From the NCBI GenBank assembly GCA_002305445.1, contig DBRA01000017.1, positions 1 to 7,984 on the forward strand: 7,984 nucleotides of DNA. Direction: 5' to 3'. Below the pieces are notes generated by a model. It did not search any database. It had not been told where the DNA came from and worked only from the letters and a program-made list of their open reading frames with translations. Made by a program: the position numbers and the translations under genes. Position 1 is the first letter of the stretch; each line of letters starts with the position of its first letter. The DNA is from Clostridiales bacterium UBA1380. Its GTDB lineage: Bacteria; Bacillota; Clostridia; Oscillospirales; CAG-272. Below are positions 1-5,340 of this stretch, in pieces.

Positions 1-192
1 CTAACAATATGTATCAACAAATTTGTTGTGTTATGCAGAATAACGCCGGTTAAGTGGCATTAATTTAATATATAATACAAGATAGTTACAGGCAGAGTTA
101 AGCAGACTTTTACTTTATTATTCTCTGTCGCCACGGCACCCGCAAAATCTCCGTTTTACCGCTGGGAAAAGTAATATATTTATCGAAAACGC
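1..192. other. AT-rich non-coding region upstream of the rplU promoter
   Basis: No convincing gene is seen on either strand; frames are short and lack ribosome binding sites. The stretch contains a perfect 14-bp palindrome (CAACAAATTTGTTG, 15-28) and scattered -10-like AT sequence near 68-80 without a good -35. It is presumably the intergenic space between an upstream gene outside the window and the ribosomal protein operon. I cannot assign a function to it. Confidence 0.5.
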
Positions 193-222
193 TTGACATA
201 AGGCGTATTTCTGTGCTATACT
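193..222 (+). promoter_or_regulatory. Sigma-A-type promoter of the rplU-prp-rpmA operon
   Basis: The -35 is a perfect TTGACA (193-198) and the -10 is TATACT (217-222), with an 18-bp spacer. A TG one base before the -10 (214-215) makes it an extended -10 promoter. Transcription would start near 229, just before the first helix of the L21 leader. That agreement between promoter and leader supports both calls. Confidence 0.85.
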
Positions 223-240
223 GTAGCTTGCCGCATGATT

Positions 241-329
241 GCCGGCGCGCTTTCGCGCGCATAAAAAACGGGCCGAAACGCCCGGTGCGTCCGCTTTACC
301 GGACGCGCAAGGGATTCTCCCCTGCCGGC
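241..329 (+). ncRNA. L21 leader: structured 5' UTR of the rplU operon
   Basis: A closing helix pairs GCCGGC 241-246 with GCCGGC 324-329. Inside it lie four local hairpins: 247-250 with 255-258, CGGGC 269-273 with GCCCG 280-284, GCGTCCG 287-293 with CGGACGC 300-306, and GGGA 311-314 with TCCC 318-321. Position directly ahead of rplU, size and branching fit the L21 leader known in Bacillota, thought to bind a ribosomal protein of its own operon and adjust expression. No U-tract follows, so control of translation or RNA stability is likelier than termination. A further small hairpin (GAAAG 349-353 with CTTTC 360-364) places the rplU ribosome binding site in its loop. Pairings were read by eye; no covariance search was run. 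Confidence 0.75.
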
Positions 330-366
330 GTCAGCGAGTCTTATACGAGAAAGAGAGGGCTTTCCT

Positions 367-678
367 ATGTTTGCCGTTATTGAAACAGGCGGAAAGCAGT
401 ACAAGGTCAACGAGGGCGATATCATCTTCGTTGAGAAGCTCGACTGCGAAGTCGGCTCCGAAATCACATTCGACCGCGTCGTGGCGATATCCGGCGCTTC
501 CGGTTTCGTCGCCGGCACCCCCACCGTCGCCGGAGCGAAAGTCACCGCCAACGTTCTTCGTCAGGGCAAGAGCAAAAAGATCTATGTCATGACGTACAAG
601 GCCAAGAAGAACGAGAAGAAAAAGCAGGGTCACCGCCAGCCGTACACCAAGGTTCAGATCAACAAGATCAGCGCGTAA
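367..678 (+). CDS. rplU: Large ribosomal subunit protein L21 (bL21)
   Basis: This 103-residue protein is a full-length bL21, a primary 23S rRNA-binding protein of the large subunit. The N-terminus MFAVIETGGKQYKVNEGD is the family signature. The basic centre (residues about 72-91, including GKSKKIYVMTYKAKKN) and the GHRQPYTKVQI ending are the typical rRNA-contacting parts. The ATG at 367 is supported by the purine-rich AGAGAGGG (352-359) seven bases upstream. It is the first gene of the operon after the L21 leader, and its TAA stop is directly followed by the ATG of prp. Expression is probably tuned by the leader RNA. Nothing in the protein is unusual. Confidence 0.98.
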   Translation: MFAVIETGGKQYKVNEGDIIFVEKLDCEVGSEITFDRVVAISGASGFVAGTPTVAGAKVTANVLRQGKSKKIYVMTYKAKKNEKKKQGHRQPYTKVQINKISA

Positions 679-1059
679 ATGACTCACATTGTCTTTTTTA
701 AGACAGACGGCGTCTATTACGGCTTCGAGGAGCTCGGCCACGCCGGCTTCGACGAAACCGGCAACGACGTCCTGTGCGCGGCGCTCAGCGCAATGACGAT
801 GCTCATCGTCAACACGATCGAAGTGGCGTTCGCGTCCGGCGTGGAGTACACGATCGACGAGAAGACCACCGACATCCGCGTTATAGCGCGCGGCGCGCTC
901 GAGCAGTTCGAGAGCGACGAAAAGAAGCGCTTCGCCGTCAGCCGCCTGATCGAGTCGTATTTCCTGCAGCTCACAGACATGGTCGAAGACTACTACGACT
1001 TCCTCGCCGTCGACGAAAAAGAGACGGACGAATACATCAAACGGGAAGCCGATCAATAA
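679..1059 (+). CDS. prp: Ribosomal-processing cysteine protease Prp
   Basis: This 126-residue protein belongs to the Prp (YsxB/DUF464) family, which removes the N-terminal extension of ribosomal protein L27 in Bacillota and relatives. The catalytic pair is visible: His21 in the GHAGFDETGND block and Cys33 in DVLCAALSAMT. These match the invariant His and Cys of the family (His22 and Cys34 in Staphylococcus aureus Prp). It sits between rplU and rpmA, the standard position, and its substrate site is intact in the neighbouring rpmA. The ATG follows the rplU stop with no gap and no good ribosome binding site, so translation probably depends on ribosomes finishing rplU. The acidic C-terminal tail (DEKETDEY) is variable in the family. 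Confidence 0.95.
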   Translation: MTHIVFFKTDGVYYGFEELGHAGFDETGNDVLCAALSAMTMLIVNTIEVAFASGVEYTIDEKTTDIRVIARGALEQFESDEKKRFAVSRLIESYFLQLTDMVEDYYDFLAVDEKETDEYIKREADQ

Positions 1060-1061
1060 AT

Positions 1062-1070
1062 AACGGAGGT
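1062..1070 (+). promoter_or_regulatory. Strong ribosome binding site of rpmA
   Basis: AACGGAGGT lies nine bases before the ATG at 1080 and is a near-perfect match to the 16S rRNA 3' end. It fixes the rpmA start, and so shows that the MLKLSLQFF leader sequence is translated. It contrasts with prp just upstream, which has no clear site. Confidence 0.85.
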
Positions 1071-1079
1071 AATATCGTA

Positions 1080-1358
1080 ATGTTAAAGCTCAGCCTGCAG
1101 TTTTTTGCACATAAAAAGGGCGTCGGCTCGACCAAGAACGGCCGCGACAGCGAGTCCAAGAGACTCGGCGTCAAGCGCGCCGACGGTCAGTTTGTCAAGG
1201 CCGGCAACATAATCGTGCGTCAGCGCGGCACCGCCATTCATCCCGGCAAGGGAGTCGGCATCGGCAGCGACGACACGCTCTTTGCCCTTATCGACGGCAG
1301 AGTCAAGTTCGAGCACATCAACCGCGACAAGAAGCGCGTCTGCATCTACGCGGAGTAA
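1080..1358 (+). CDS. rpmA: Large ribosomal subunit protein L27 (bL27), Prp-processed type
   Basis: This 92-residue bL27 is a large-subunit protein whose mature N-terminus reaches towards the peptidyl transferase centre. The family signature is plain: AHKKGVGSTKNGRDSESKRLG, then RQRGTAIHPGKGVGIGSDDTLFA. The first nine residues, MLKLSLQFF, are the extension found in Bacillota, which Prp cuts after the second Phe to expose AHKKG. The site is intact and prp is the gene immediately upstream. The start at 1080 is fixed by a strong ribosome binding site. It is the last gene of the operon and is followed by a terminator; obg, which often comes next, is absent. Confidence 0.98.
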   Translation: MLKLSLQFFAHKKGVGSTKNGRDSESKRLGVKRADGQFVKAGNIIVRQRGTAIHPGKGVGIGSDDTLFALIDGRVKFEHINRDKKRVCIYAE

Positions 1359-1378
1359 TTCCGAGCGAAGCATAAATC

Positions 1379-1406
1379 AAAGCAGTCCGTACGGACTGCT
1401 TTTTTT
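1379..1406 (+). terminator. Intrinsic terminator of the rplU-prp-rpmA operon
   Basis: AAAGCAGTCC pairs with GGACTGCTTT around a GTAC loop and is followed by an unbroken T run (1400-1406). It lies about 20 bases after the rpmA stop. The run of A before the stem would give some activity on the other strand too. Confidence 0.93.
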
Positions 1407-1428
1407 GCGCTGTCAGGACAGCTTGATG

Positions 1429-1475
1429 AAAAAAACCGGAGAACGGACTTTACGTCCGCTCTCCGGTTTGTTTTT
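1429..1475 (-). terminator. Bidirectional terminator, mainly for the solute-binding lipoprotein gene
   Basis: The stem CCGGAGA (1436-1442) pairs with TCTCCGG (1460-1466). After one A/C mismatch it continues as CGGAC with GTCCG around a short loop. A run of A (1429-1435) on the left gives a U tract for leftward transcription, and a T-rich run (1467-1475) on the right gives one for rightward transcription. It ends the minus-strand gene that stops at 1489 and backs up the rpmA terminator. Confidence 0.9.
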
Positions 1476-1488
1476 GTATTACAGGTTA

Positions 1489-2988
1489 TCAGCCTTCGTC
1501 GAGGGCGGCGAGCTTCTCCATCATTTTGTCTATCTGCTTGTTGAGCGCCTTGGACTGCTTCGCCAGATAGGAGGCGAGGTCGGTGGAGTTCTTTGCCGCG
1601 AGGTCGTATATGCCCGAGTTGATCGAGCCGAGCGAATAAATCGAGCCGATGTCGTATACGAGGTTGTTGAAGATGATGTCGAGCATCTCGCCGCTGTCCT
1701 CGTCGCGGCTGTACTTCGACTTCAGCATGACGTCGTAGTATGCGGGGGTGACGGTCTTCTTGCTCTCGGAGTTCATGGCCTCGACGATCGCACCGGTGCG
1801 CTCGAGGTCGGCCGTGGTCGGCACCACAATCGCGTAGAAGTTGCAGTTGCAGTAATTGTAATACTTCTTCTGGTTTTCGTCGTACATGGGCGCGGTGACG
1901 ATACCGAAGTCGGTGTCCATTTCGCGCAGCGCCTTCGACCACGAGACGACTTCCATCCAGAACAGCGCCTTGTCCTCGCGGAACATCGGCTCCTGGACGC
2001 GGTGGTTGTTGTCGAAGCCGCGCGTGTTCTGACGGATGTTCGCGTCGTAGAAGAAGTTGTCGCCCTCGGAGTGAGTCATGCTGATGATCTTCTCATAAGC
2101 GGAGATGAAACGGTCGGAGTCGGCGGTGATGACGGGTTTCTTGTTCTCGTCGAGCGTCATATAATTGACGCCCGTGCCGAGGAACAGGAACGGGTAGCCG
2201 ACGCCGGACCACGACATCAGCGCGTACTGGTCCTGGTCATTCATCTTGCCGTTGCCGTCGAGGTCCTTGATGACCTTCGCGCCCATCTCGGAGACCTTGT
2301 CGAGCGTCCACTTGTAGTTTCTGACGAGGTCGTAGGGGTTTTCGAGATTGTAGTCGTTGATGAGCTTTTTCGAGAAGAACATGACGATCGTCTCGTCGTG
2401 GTTCGTCGTGATGAAGTCGCCGACGCCGATGAACAGCTTGTCGGCGATGTTGAGCTGGTTGCGGGCGGCCTGATCCCAGTACGACTTGTCGAGGTTGATG
2501 TACGGGACTTTATTGAGGTCGACGAGATAACCGAGCTGCGCCTGCGCGATCGCGTCGAAGCCGCGCTCGAGAGCGATGGAAAACGCCGCGTCGTTCGCTG
2601 TGATGGAGTTTGTCACGTCGTTTATCTTCACCGACTGTTCCGAAATTTTAATGCCGAAGCGGTCCTCGAGCGCGAGGTTGCGGTTGTATATGGCGGAGTT
2701 GATGACTTCGGCGCTGTCCTCCTCGGCCGTCACGAACGTCGTTGTGTACCAGCTGTTGGCGGGATCGTTGGTGTTGTAGATCACGAACTCGAAGCCGTTG
2801 TAGGAAAGGTCTGCGGGAACATCGTCGCGTTCTTCGGTCTGCTCTGCGGTATCGGAAGTGTCGGAGACCGTATCGCTGCCGGAGGGGGCGGTTGTGTCGC
2901 TGCTTCCCTGGCTCGGATTATCCGAGCACCCGGCGAATACGGGCGCCAGAAGACAGAGAAGTAGCAAAACGGACAATACACGTTTCAT
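1489..2988 (-). CDS. Extracellular solute-binding lipoprotein (family 1, sugar ABC-importer type)
   Basis: This 499-residue protein has a lipoprotein signal peptide: MKR, a Leu-rich core, and lipobox VFAGC with lipidation at Cys21. A Ser/Thr/Asp-rich linker (about 22-60) tethers the binding domain to the membrane. The rest resembles large family-1 ABC binding proteins for oligosaccharides. Visible blocks are KWTLDKV (226-232), a calcium-loop-like segment (242-260; Asp242, Asp244, Asn246, Asn250, Asp253), DFGIVTAPM (360-368) and SRDEDSGEMLDII (427-439). The start at 2988 was preferred to an ATG nine codons upstream because AAAGGA lies eight bases before it and the signal peptide begins there. 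It has its own promoter and a terminator. No permease gene is adjacent. A fucosidase and an esterase upstream on the same strand suggest a glycan ligand; the actual ligand is unknown. Confidence 0.88.
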   Translation of the reverse strand: MKRVLSVLLLLCLLAPVFAGCSDNPSQGSSDTTAPSGSDTVSDTSDTAEQTEERDDVPADLSYNGFEFVIYNTNDPANSWYTTTFVTAEEDSAEVINSAIYNRNLALEDRFGIKISEQSVKINDVTNSITANDAAFSIALERGFDAIAQAQLGYLVDLNKVPYINLDKSYWDQAARNQLNIADKLFIGVGDFITTNHDETIVMFFSKKLINDYNLENPYDLVRNYKWTLDKVSEMGAKVIKDLDGNGKMNDQDQYALMSWSGVGYPFLFLGTGVNYMTLDENKKPVITADSDRFISAYEKIISMTHSEGDNFFYDANIRQNTRGFDNNHRVQEPMFREDKALFWMEVVSWSKALREMDTDFGIVTAPMYDENQKKYYNYCNCNFYAIVVPTTADLERTGAIVEAMNSESKKTVTPAYYDVMLKSKYSRDEDSGEMLDIIFNNLVYDIGSIYSLGSINSGIYDLAAKNSTDLASYLAKQSKALNKQIDKMMEKLAALDEG

Positions 2989-3044
2989 ATCATTTTTCCT
3001 TTCACTGAGGCGCAAAAGCGCTTAAACGATTCTTAAAAAAACAT

Positions 3045-3064
3045 GCTTGTTAATTTTAACATGC
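3045..3064. promoter_or_regulatory. Candidate operator palindrome over the lipoprotein promoter
   Basis: A 20-bp imperfect palindrome has the perfect core TGTTAA-N2-TTAACA and GC/GC outer bases, with one mismatched pair. It covers the -10 of the lipoprotein promoter (3053-3058), where a bound repressor would block RNA polymerase. A third TTAACA lies at 3094-3099, upstream of the -35. Size and symmetry suit a dimeric repressor, for example of the LacI or GntR type, but the central CG typical of LacI-family sites is missing. No regulator gene is in the window. Confidence 0.5.
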
Positions 3065-3081
3065 GGTATAAATTATGTCAA
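3053..3081 (-). promoter_or_regulatory. Promoter of the solute-binding lipoprotein gene
   Basis: Read leftward, the -35 is a perfect TTGACA (3081-3076) and the -10 is TAAAAT (3058-3053), with a 17-bp spacer and a TG one base before the -10. The transcript would carry a 5' UTR of about 55-60 bases. A palindrome covers the -10, so this promoter is probably regulated. Confidence 0.8.
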
Positions 3082-3296
3082 CGACGCTCGAACTTAACAA
3101 AGATAAAAATATACAATAATATATATATAATATGCTTTATTATATATGACTATATATACGCGCGGTATGCCGCATCAACACATCTCAGTGATTATATATG
3201 TGCAGAGAGGGCTGCGATTATTACATCTCCGCGTTATTATGATAATGTCCTGCGCATTCGGATTCCGCGTTATATAAATCGCGATGCGCGGCCGTA

Positions 3297-4334
3297 TTAC
3301 AGTTCCGCTGCGCGCAGCAGGATGTCGCGCGAGAAGGACGGGATGCGGCCGAGCGCGTCGGGGCCGACGTTGACGAGGTAGTTGACGCCCATCGCGTTAA
3401 GGTGCGCGCGGTTCTTCGCGATCGTCTCCGCGCTCTTCCAGTTCTGGTCGAAGTACTTGAAGCCCCATGTGTCGTTCAGCGTGCATGCCGATTCATATAG
3501 CCCGTAGGGCGAGTACTTGTAGCCGCCGAGCGCGTTCGCGTCCGCGGCGGACGGATCCATGCCGGCTGGCGGTGCGCTCCGTGGTATCTCGTTGTCGCCG
3601 AGGCTGACGTAGTCGTACGCGCCGTTGCCGATGCGCGAGTTGATCAGGCACGCGGGCTGATGCTTTTTGACAAGCGCGGACAGCTCGAGCGACTGCTCGC
3701 GGCTGATCGTGTGCGGCACGTCGAACCAGAGTAAGCAAAGCGGGCCGTACTTTGTAACGATCTCCTCGACTTGCGGCTTTATCTTGCGCTCGAAGCAGCG
3801 CGTGAAGTCCTTGCCCTCCTCGCCGCCGAAGTCCCACGAGTTGTGCCACGACACGCCCGAGCAGCCGCCGCGGCGGTCGTAGCCGCCGCCGTCCGGCTCG
3901 TGCCAGTCGAGTTCCTGCGAATAATAAAGCCCGAAGCGCACTCCGTATTTATAGCACGCCTCCGCCAGCTCCGCGACGATGTCGCGTCCGAACGGCGTCG
4001 CGTCTGCGATGTTGTAGCGGTCGACCTCCGAGCGGTAGAGCGCGAAGCCGTCGTGGTGCTTGCTCGTGAAAACGAAGTACCGCATGCCCGCGTCGCGCGC
4101 AAGGCGTATCCACTCGTCGGCGTCAAACAGCGCGGGGTTGAATGCGCGGGCGAGCGCGCCGTATCTCTCGTTCGGTATCGCAAAGTATGACTGCGCCCAT
4201 TCGCCGTAGGAGGGCGTTCTGCGACCCTCCCATTCGCCGCCGAGTATGGAGTACAGCCCGAAATGCGCCATCATGCCGTAGCCGGCACGCCTGAACCATT
4301 CGCGCGATGCGGCGATGTTCTGTCCGTCGTTCAT
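3297..4334 (-). CDS. GH29-type alpha-L-fucosidase, cytoplasmic, catalytic domain only
   Basis: This 345-residue protein matches glycoside hydrolase family 29, retaining alpha-L-fucosidases. Motifs fall in family order: MMAHFGLYS with His24, GEW (45-46), YFVFTSKHHDGF with His93 and His94, FGLYYS (134-139), LLWFD with Trp203 and the probable nucleophile Asp205, NSR (Arg234), and the TLNDTWGF and NYLVNVGPDALG blocks. By spacing to the Thermotoga maritima enzyme, Glu249 in GDNEIP is the best candidate acid/base; that is inference. There is no signal peptide. The protein stops just after the VNVGPD region, so it lacks the C-terminal beta-sandwich of many 440-residue members. The ATG at 4334 has CGGAGAA (4341-4347) six bases upstream. 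It lies 36 bp behind the esterase gene and is probably co-transcribed with it. The natural substrate is unproven. Confidence 0.9.
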   Translation of the reverse strand: MNDGQNIAASREWFRRAGYGMMAHFGLYSILGGEWEGRRTPSYGEWAQSYFAIPNERYGALARAFNPALFDADEWIRLARDAGMRYFVFTSKHHDGFALYRSEVDRYNIADATPFGRDIVAELAEACYKYGVRFGLYYSQELDWHEPDGGGYDRRGGCSGVSWHNSWDFGGEEGKDFTRCFERKIKPQVEEIVTKYGPLCLLWFDVPHTISREQSLELSALVKKHQPACLINSRIGNGAYDYVSLGDNEIPRSAPPAGMDPSAADANALGGYKYSPYGLYESACTLNDTWGFKYFDQNWKSAETIAKNRAHLNAMGVNYLVNVGPDALGRIPSFSRDILLRAAEL

Positions 4335-4370
4335 CTTCTATTCTCCGTTTTTTTCTTTAATATTCGTGCT

Positions 4371-5159
4371 TCAAAGCGTGACGGGCTTGCCCTTCAGCTC
4401 GAAGAATTTCAGCCCGACGCGGATGTTCCTGTCCCAGAAGCCCCATTCGTGCGTGCCCGGCTCCTCGTAGTAGCCGATGTCGAAGCCGAGCGACGCGGCG
4501 TAGTCGCGGAAGCGGCGGTTGTCCTCGAGCAAAAAGTCCTCCGTGCCGCAGCAGTGGATCATCTTCGGCATGACCGCGCCCTTCTCCTTGTCGCGGCGCA
4601 GAAGCTCGCCGAGGTCGTTCTCGGTGCCGTGCATCTTATCGCCGAAGACCTCGCGGAAGGCGGGGCGGCCCTCGAAGAATTTACCGTCGTCTCCGAGGCC
4701 GAAGCCGAGGCAGCCGGACAGGCTCATCGCGCCCGCGTACCGCTCCGGATATGTAAGCGCCGTCTTGAACGCGCCGTAGCCGCCCATCGAAAGGCCGGCG
4801 ACGAAGTTGTCCTCGCGCGCGGCGGAGAGCGGGAAATACGCGCGCATCACGCGCGGCAGCTCGTCGGCGACGAAATCGAAGTAGCGGTCGCCGTGCGCCA
4901 TGTTCGTGTACCACGACTTGGCGACATCGGGCATGACGACGGCAAGGCGGTAGCCGTCGGCGTAGCGCTCGATGCTTGTGCGGCGGCACCAGATCGAGCC
5001 GTCGTCGGAGTGGCCGTGGTAGAGGTAGAGCGTCTGGAACTTCAGTTTGCCTTCGGCGGCGGCGAGCCGCTCGTCGTCGTTCATCTCGGGCACGATGACG
5101 TTGACCGCCGTCGCCTTGCCGAGCGCGTTCGAGAAAAAGTGAAATTCGGTATAAGCCAT
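4371..5159 (-). CDS. Esterase D / CE1-like serine esterase (acetyl- or feruloyl-esterase-like)
   Basis: This 262-residue alpha/beta-hydrolase resembles the tributyrin esterase/esterase D branch close to carbohydrate esterase family 1. The opening EFHFFSNALGKATAVNVIVP is typical. An oxyanion-hole HGH lies at 48-50 in YLYHGHSDD. The nucleophile elbow is GLSMGG with Ser124; the likely triad partners are Asp208 (GTEDFL) and His237 (GTHEWGFWD). No signal peptide is present, so it should act in the cytoplasm, probably removing acetyl or aromatic acyl groups from imported sugars. The ATG at 5159 follows a G-run ribosome binding site (AGGGGGGT, 5167-5174), an uncommon form. It is the first gene of a leftward two-gene unit with the fucosidase. 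S-formylglutathione hydrolase activity is an alternative, but the neighbourhood argues for sugar esters. Confidence 0.88.
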   Translation of the reverse strand: MAYTEFHFFSNALGKATAVNVIVPEMNDDERLAAAEGKLKFQTLYLYHGHSDDGSIWCRRTSIERYADGYRLAVVMPDVAKSWYTNMAHGDRYFDFVADELPRVMRAYFPLSAAREDNFVAGLSMGGYGAFKTALTYPERYAGAMSLSGCLGFGLGDDGKFFEGRPAFREVFGDKMHGTENDLGELLRRDKEKGAVMPKMIHCCGTEDFLLEDNRRFRDYAASLGFDIGYYEEPGTHEWGFWDRNIRVGLKFFELKGKPVTL

Positions 5160-5200
5160 TTTTTGTACCCCCCTGATATTTTTTATATAATTACATCACC

Positions 5201-5229
5201 ATTGTAACACCGCCGCGCCGTCCGCGCAA
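5201..5229 (-). promoter_or_regulatory. Promoter of the esterase-fucosidase unit
   Basis: Read leftward, the -35 is TTGCGC (5229-5224), the spacer is 17 bp and the -10 is TACAAT (5206-5201), with a TG one base before the -10. The -35 matches only half the consensus, so the extended -10 probably carries it. Start would be near 5194, giving a UTR of about 35 bases before the ATG at 5159. Confidence 0.65.
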
Positions 5230-5274
5230 GCGGAACGTGTTTTTTCTTATATATTAAATATATTAAAATATGCC

Positions 5275-5303
5275 TTGAAGAAACGCGCGGAATAAGATAA
5301 AAT
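5275..5303 (+). promoter_or_regulatory. Promoter of the MBL-fold hydrolase gene
   Basis: The -35 is TTGAAG (5275-5280), the spacer 17 bp and the -10 TAAAAT (5298-5303). It lies about 37 bases ahead of the ATG at 5341 and is preceded by an A/T-rich tract (about 5240-5270) that could act as an UP element. It diverges from the esterase promoter; the two -35 elements are about 45 bp apart. Confidence 0.75.
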
Positions 5304-5340
5304 ATAGTCAAGTTTTACCGTTTGAAAGAGGAGCTGCCAT

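Larger units (their letters stand above)
2989..3296. other. AT-rich intergenic region between the lipoprotein and fucosidase genes
   Basis: About 308 bases without a gene. The part nearest the lipoprotein gene holds its ribosome binding site (2997-3002), promoter and a palindromic site, listed separately. Positions about 3100-3160 are almost pure A/T, with a 10-bp A/T-only inverted repeat (3123-3132 with 3138-3147). From about 3160 to 3296 the sequence becomes mixed in composition and shows no reading frame with a ribosome binding site. I found no GC-rich terminator hairpin behind the fucosidase gene. Confidence 0.55.

Noticed and set aside
15..28. 14-bp perfect palindrome CAACAAATTTGTTG as an operator or terminator
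   Set aside because: There is no adjacent promoter or gene end in the window and no T-run; palindromes of this kind arise by chance in AT-rich spacers.
331..1056. 241-codon - strand frame over rplU and prp
   Set aside because: Antisense to two certain genes, with no promoter or ribosome binding site.
1282..2964. Long open frame (560 codons) on the + strand opposite the solute-binding lipoprotein gene
   Set aside because: It is antisense to a gene with clear signal peptide, promoter and terminator. The translation is a Val/Asp/Arg-rich low-complexity product, and the frame stays open because of GC-rich codon use.
2989..3015. Upstream in-frame ATG giving nine extra residues on the first lipoprotein
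   Set aside because: It would place charged residues before the signal peptide, and the AAAGGA ribosome binding site fits the ATG at 2988 instead.
3043..3381. Possible small + strand protein of 112 residues in the AT-rich gap
   Set aside because: It runs over the lipoprotein promoter and into the antisense of the fucosidase gene, has no ribosome binding site, and has composition typical of translated spacer.
4263..5207. 314-codon + strand frame over the esterase gene
   Set aside because: Ala/Val/Arg-rich mirror of a well-supported serine esterase; no ribosome binding site and no recognisable motif.
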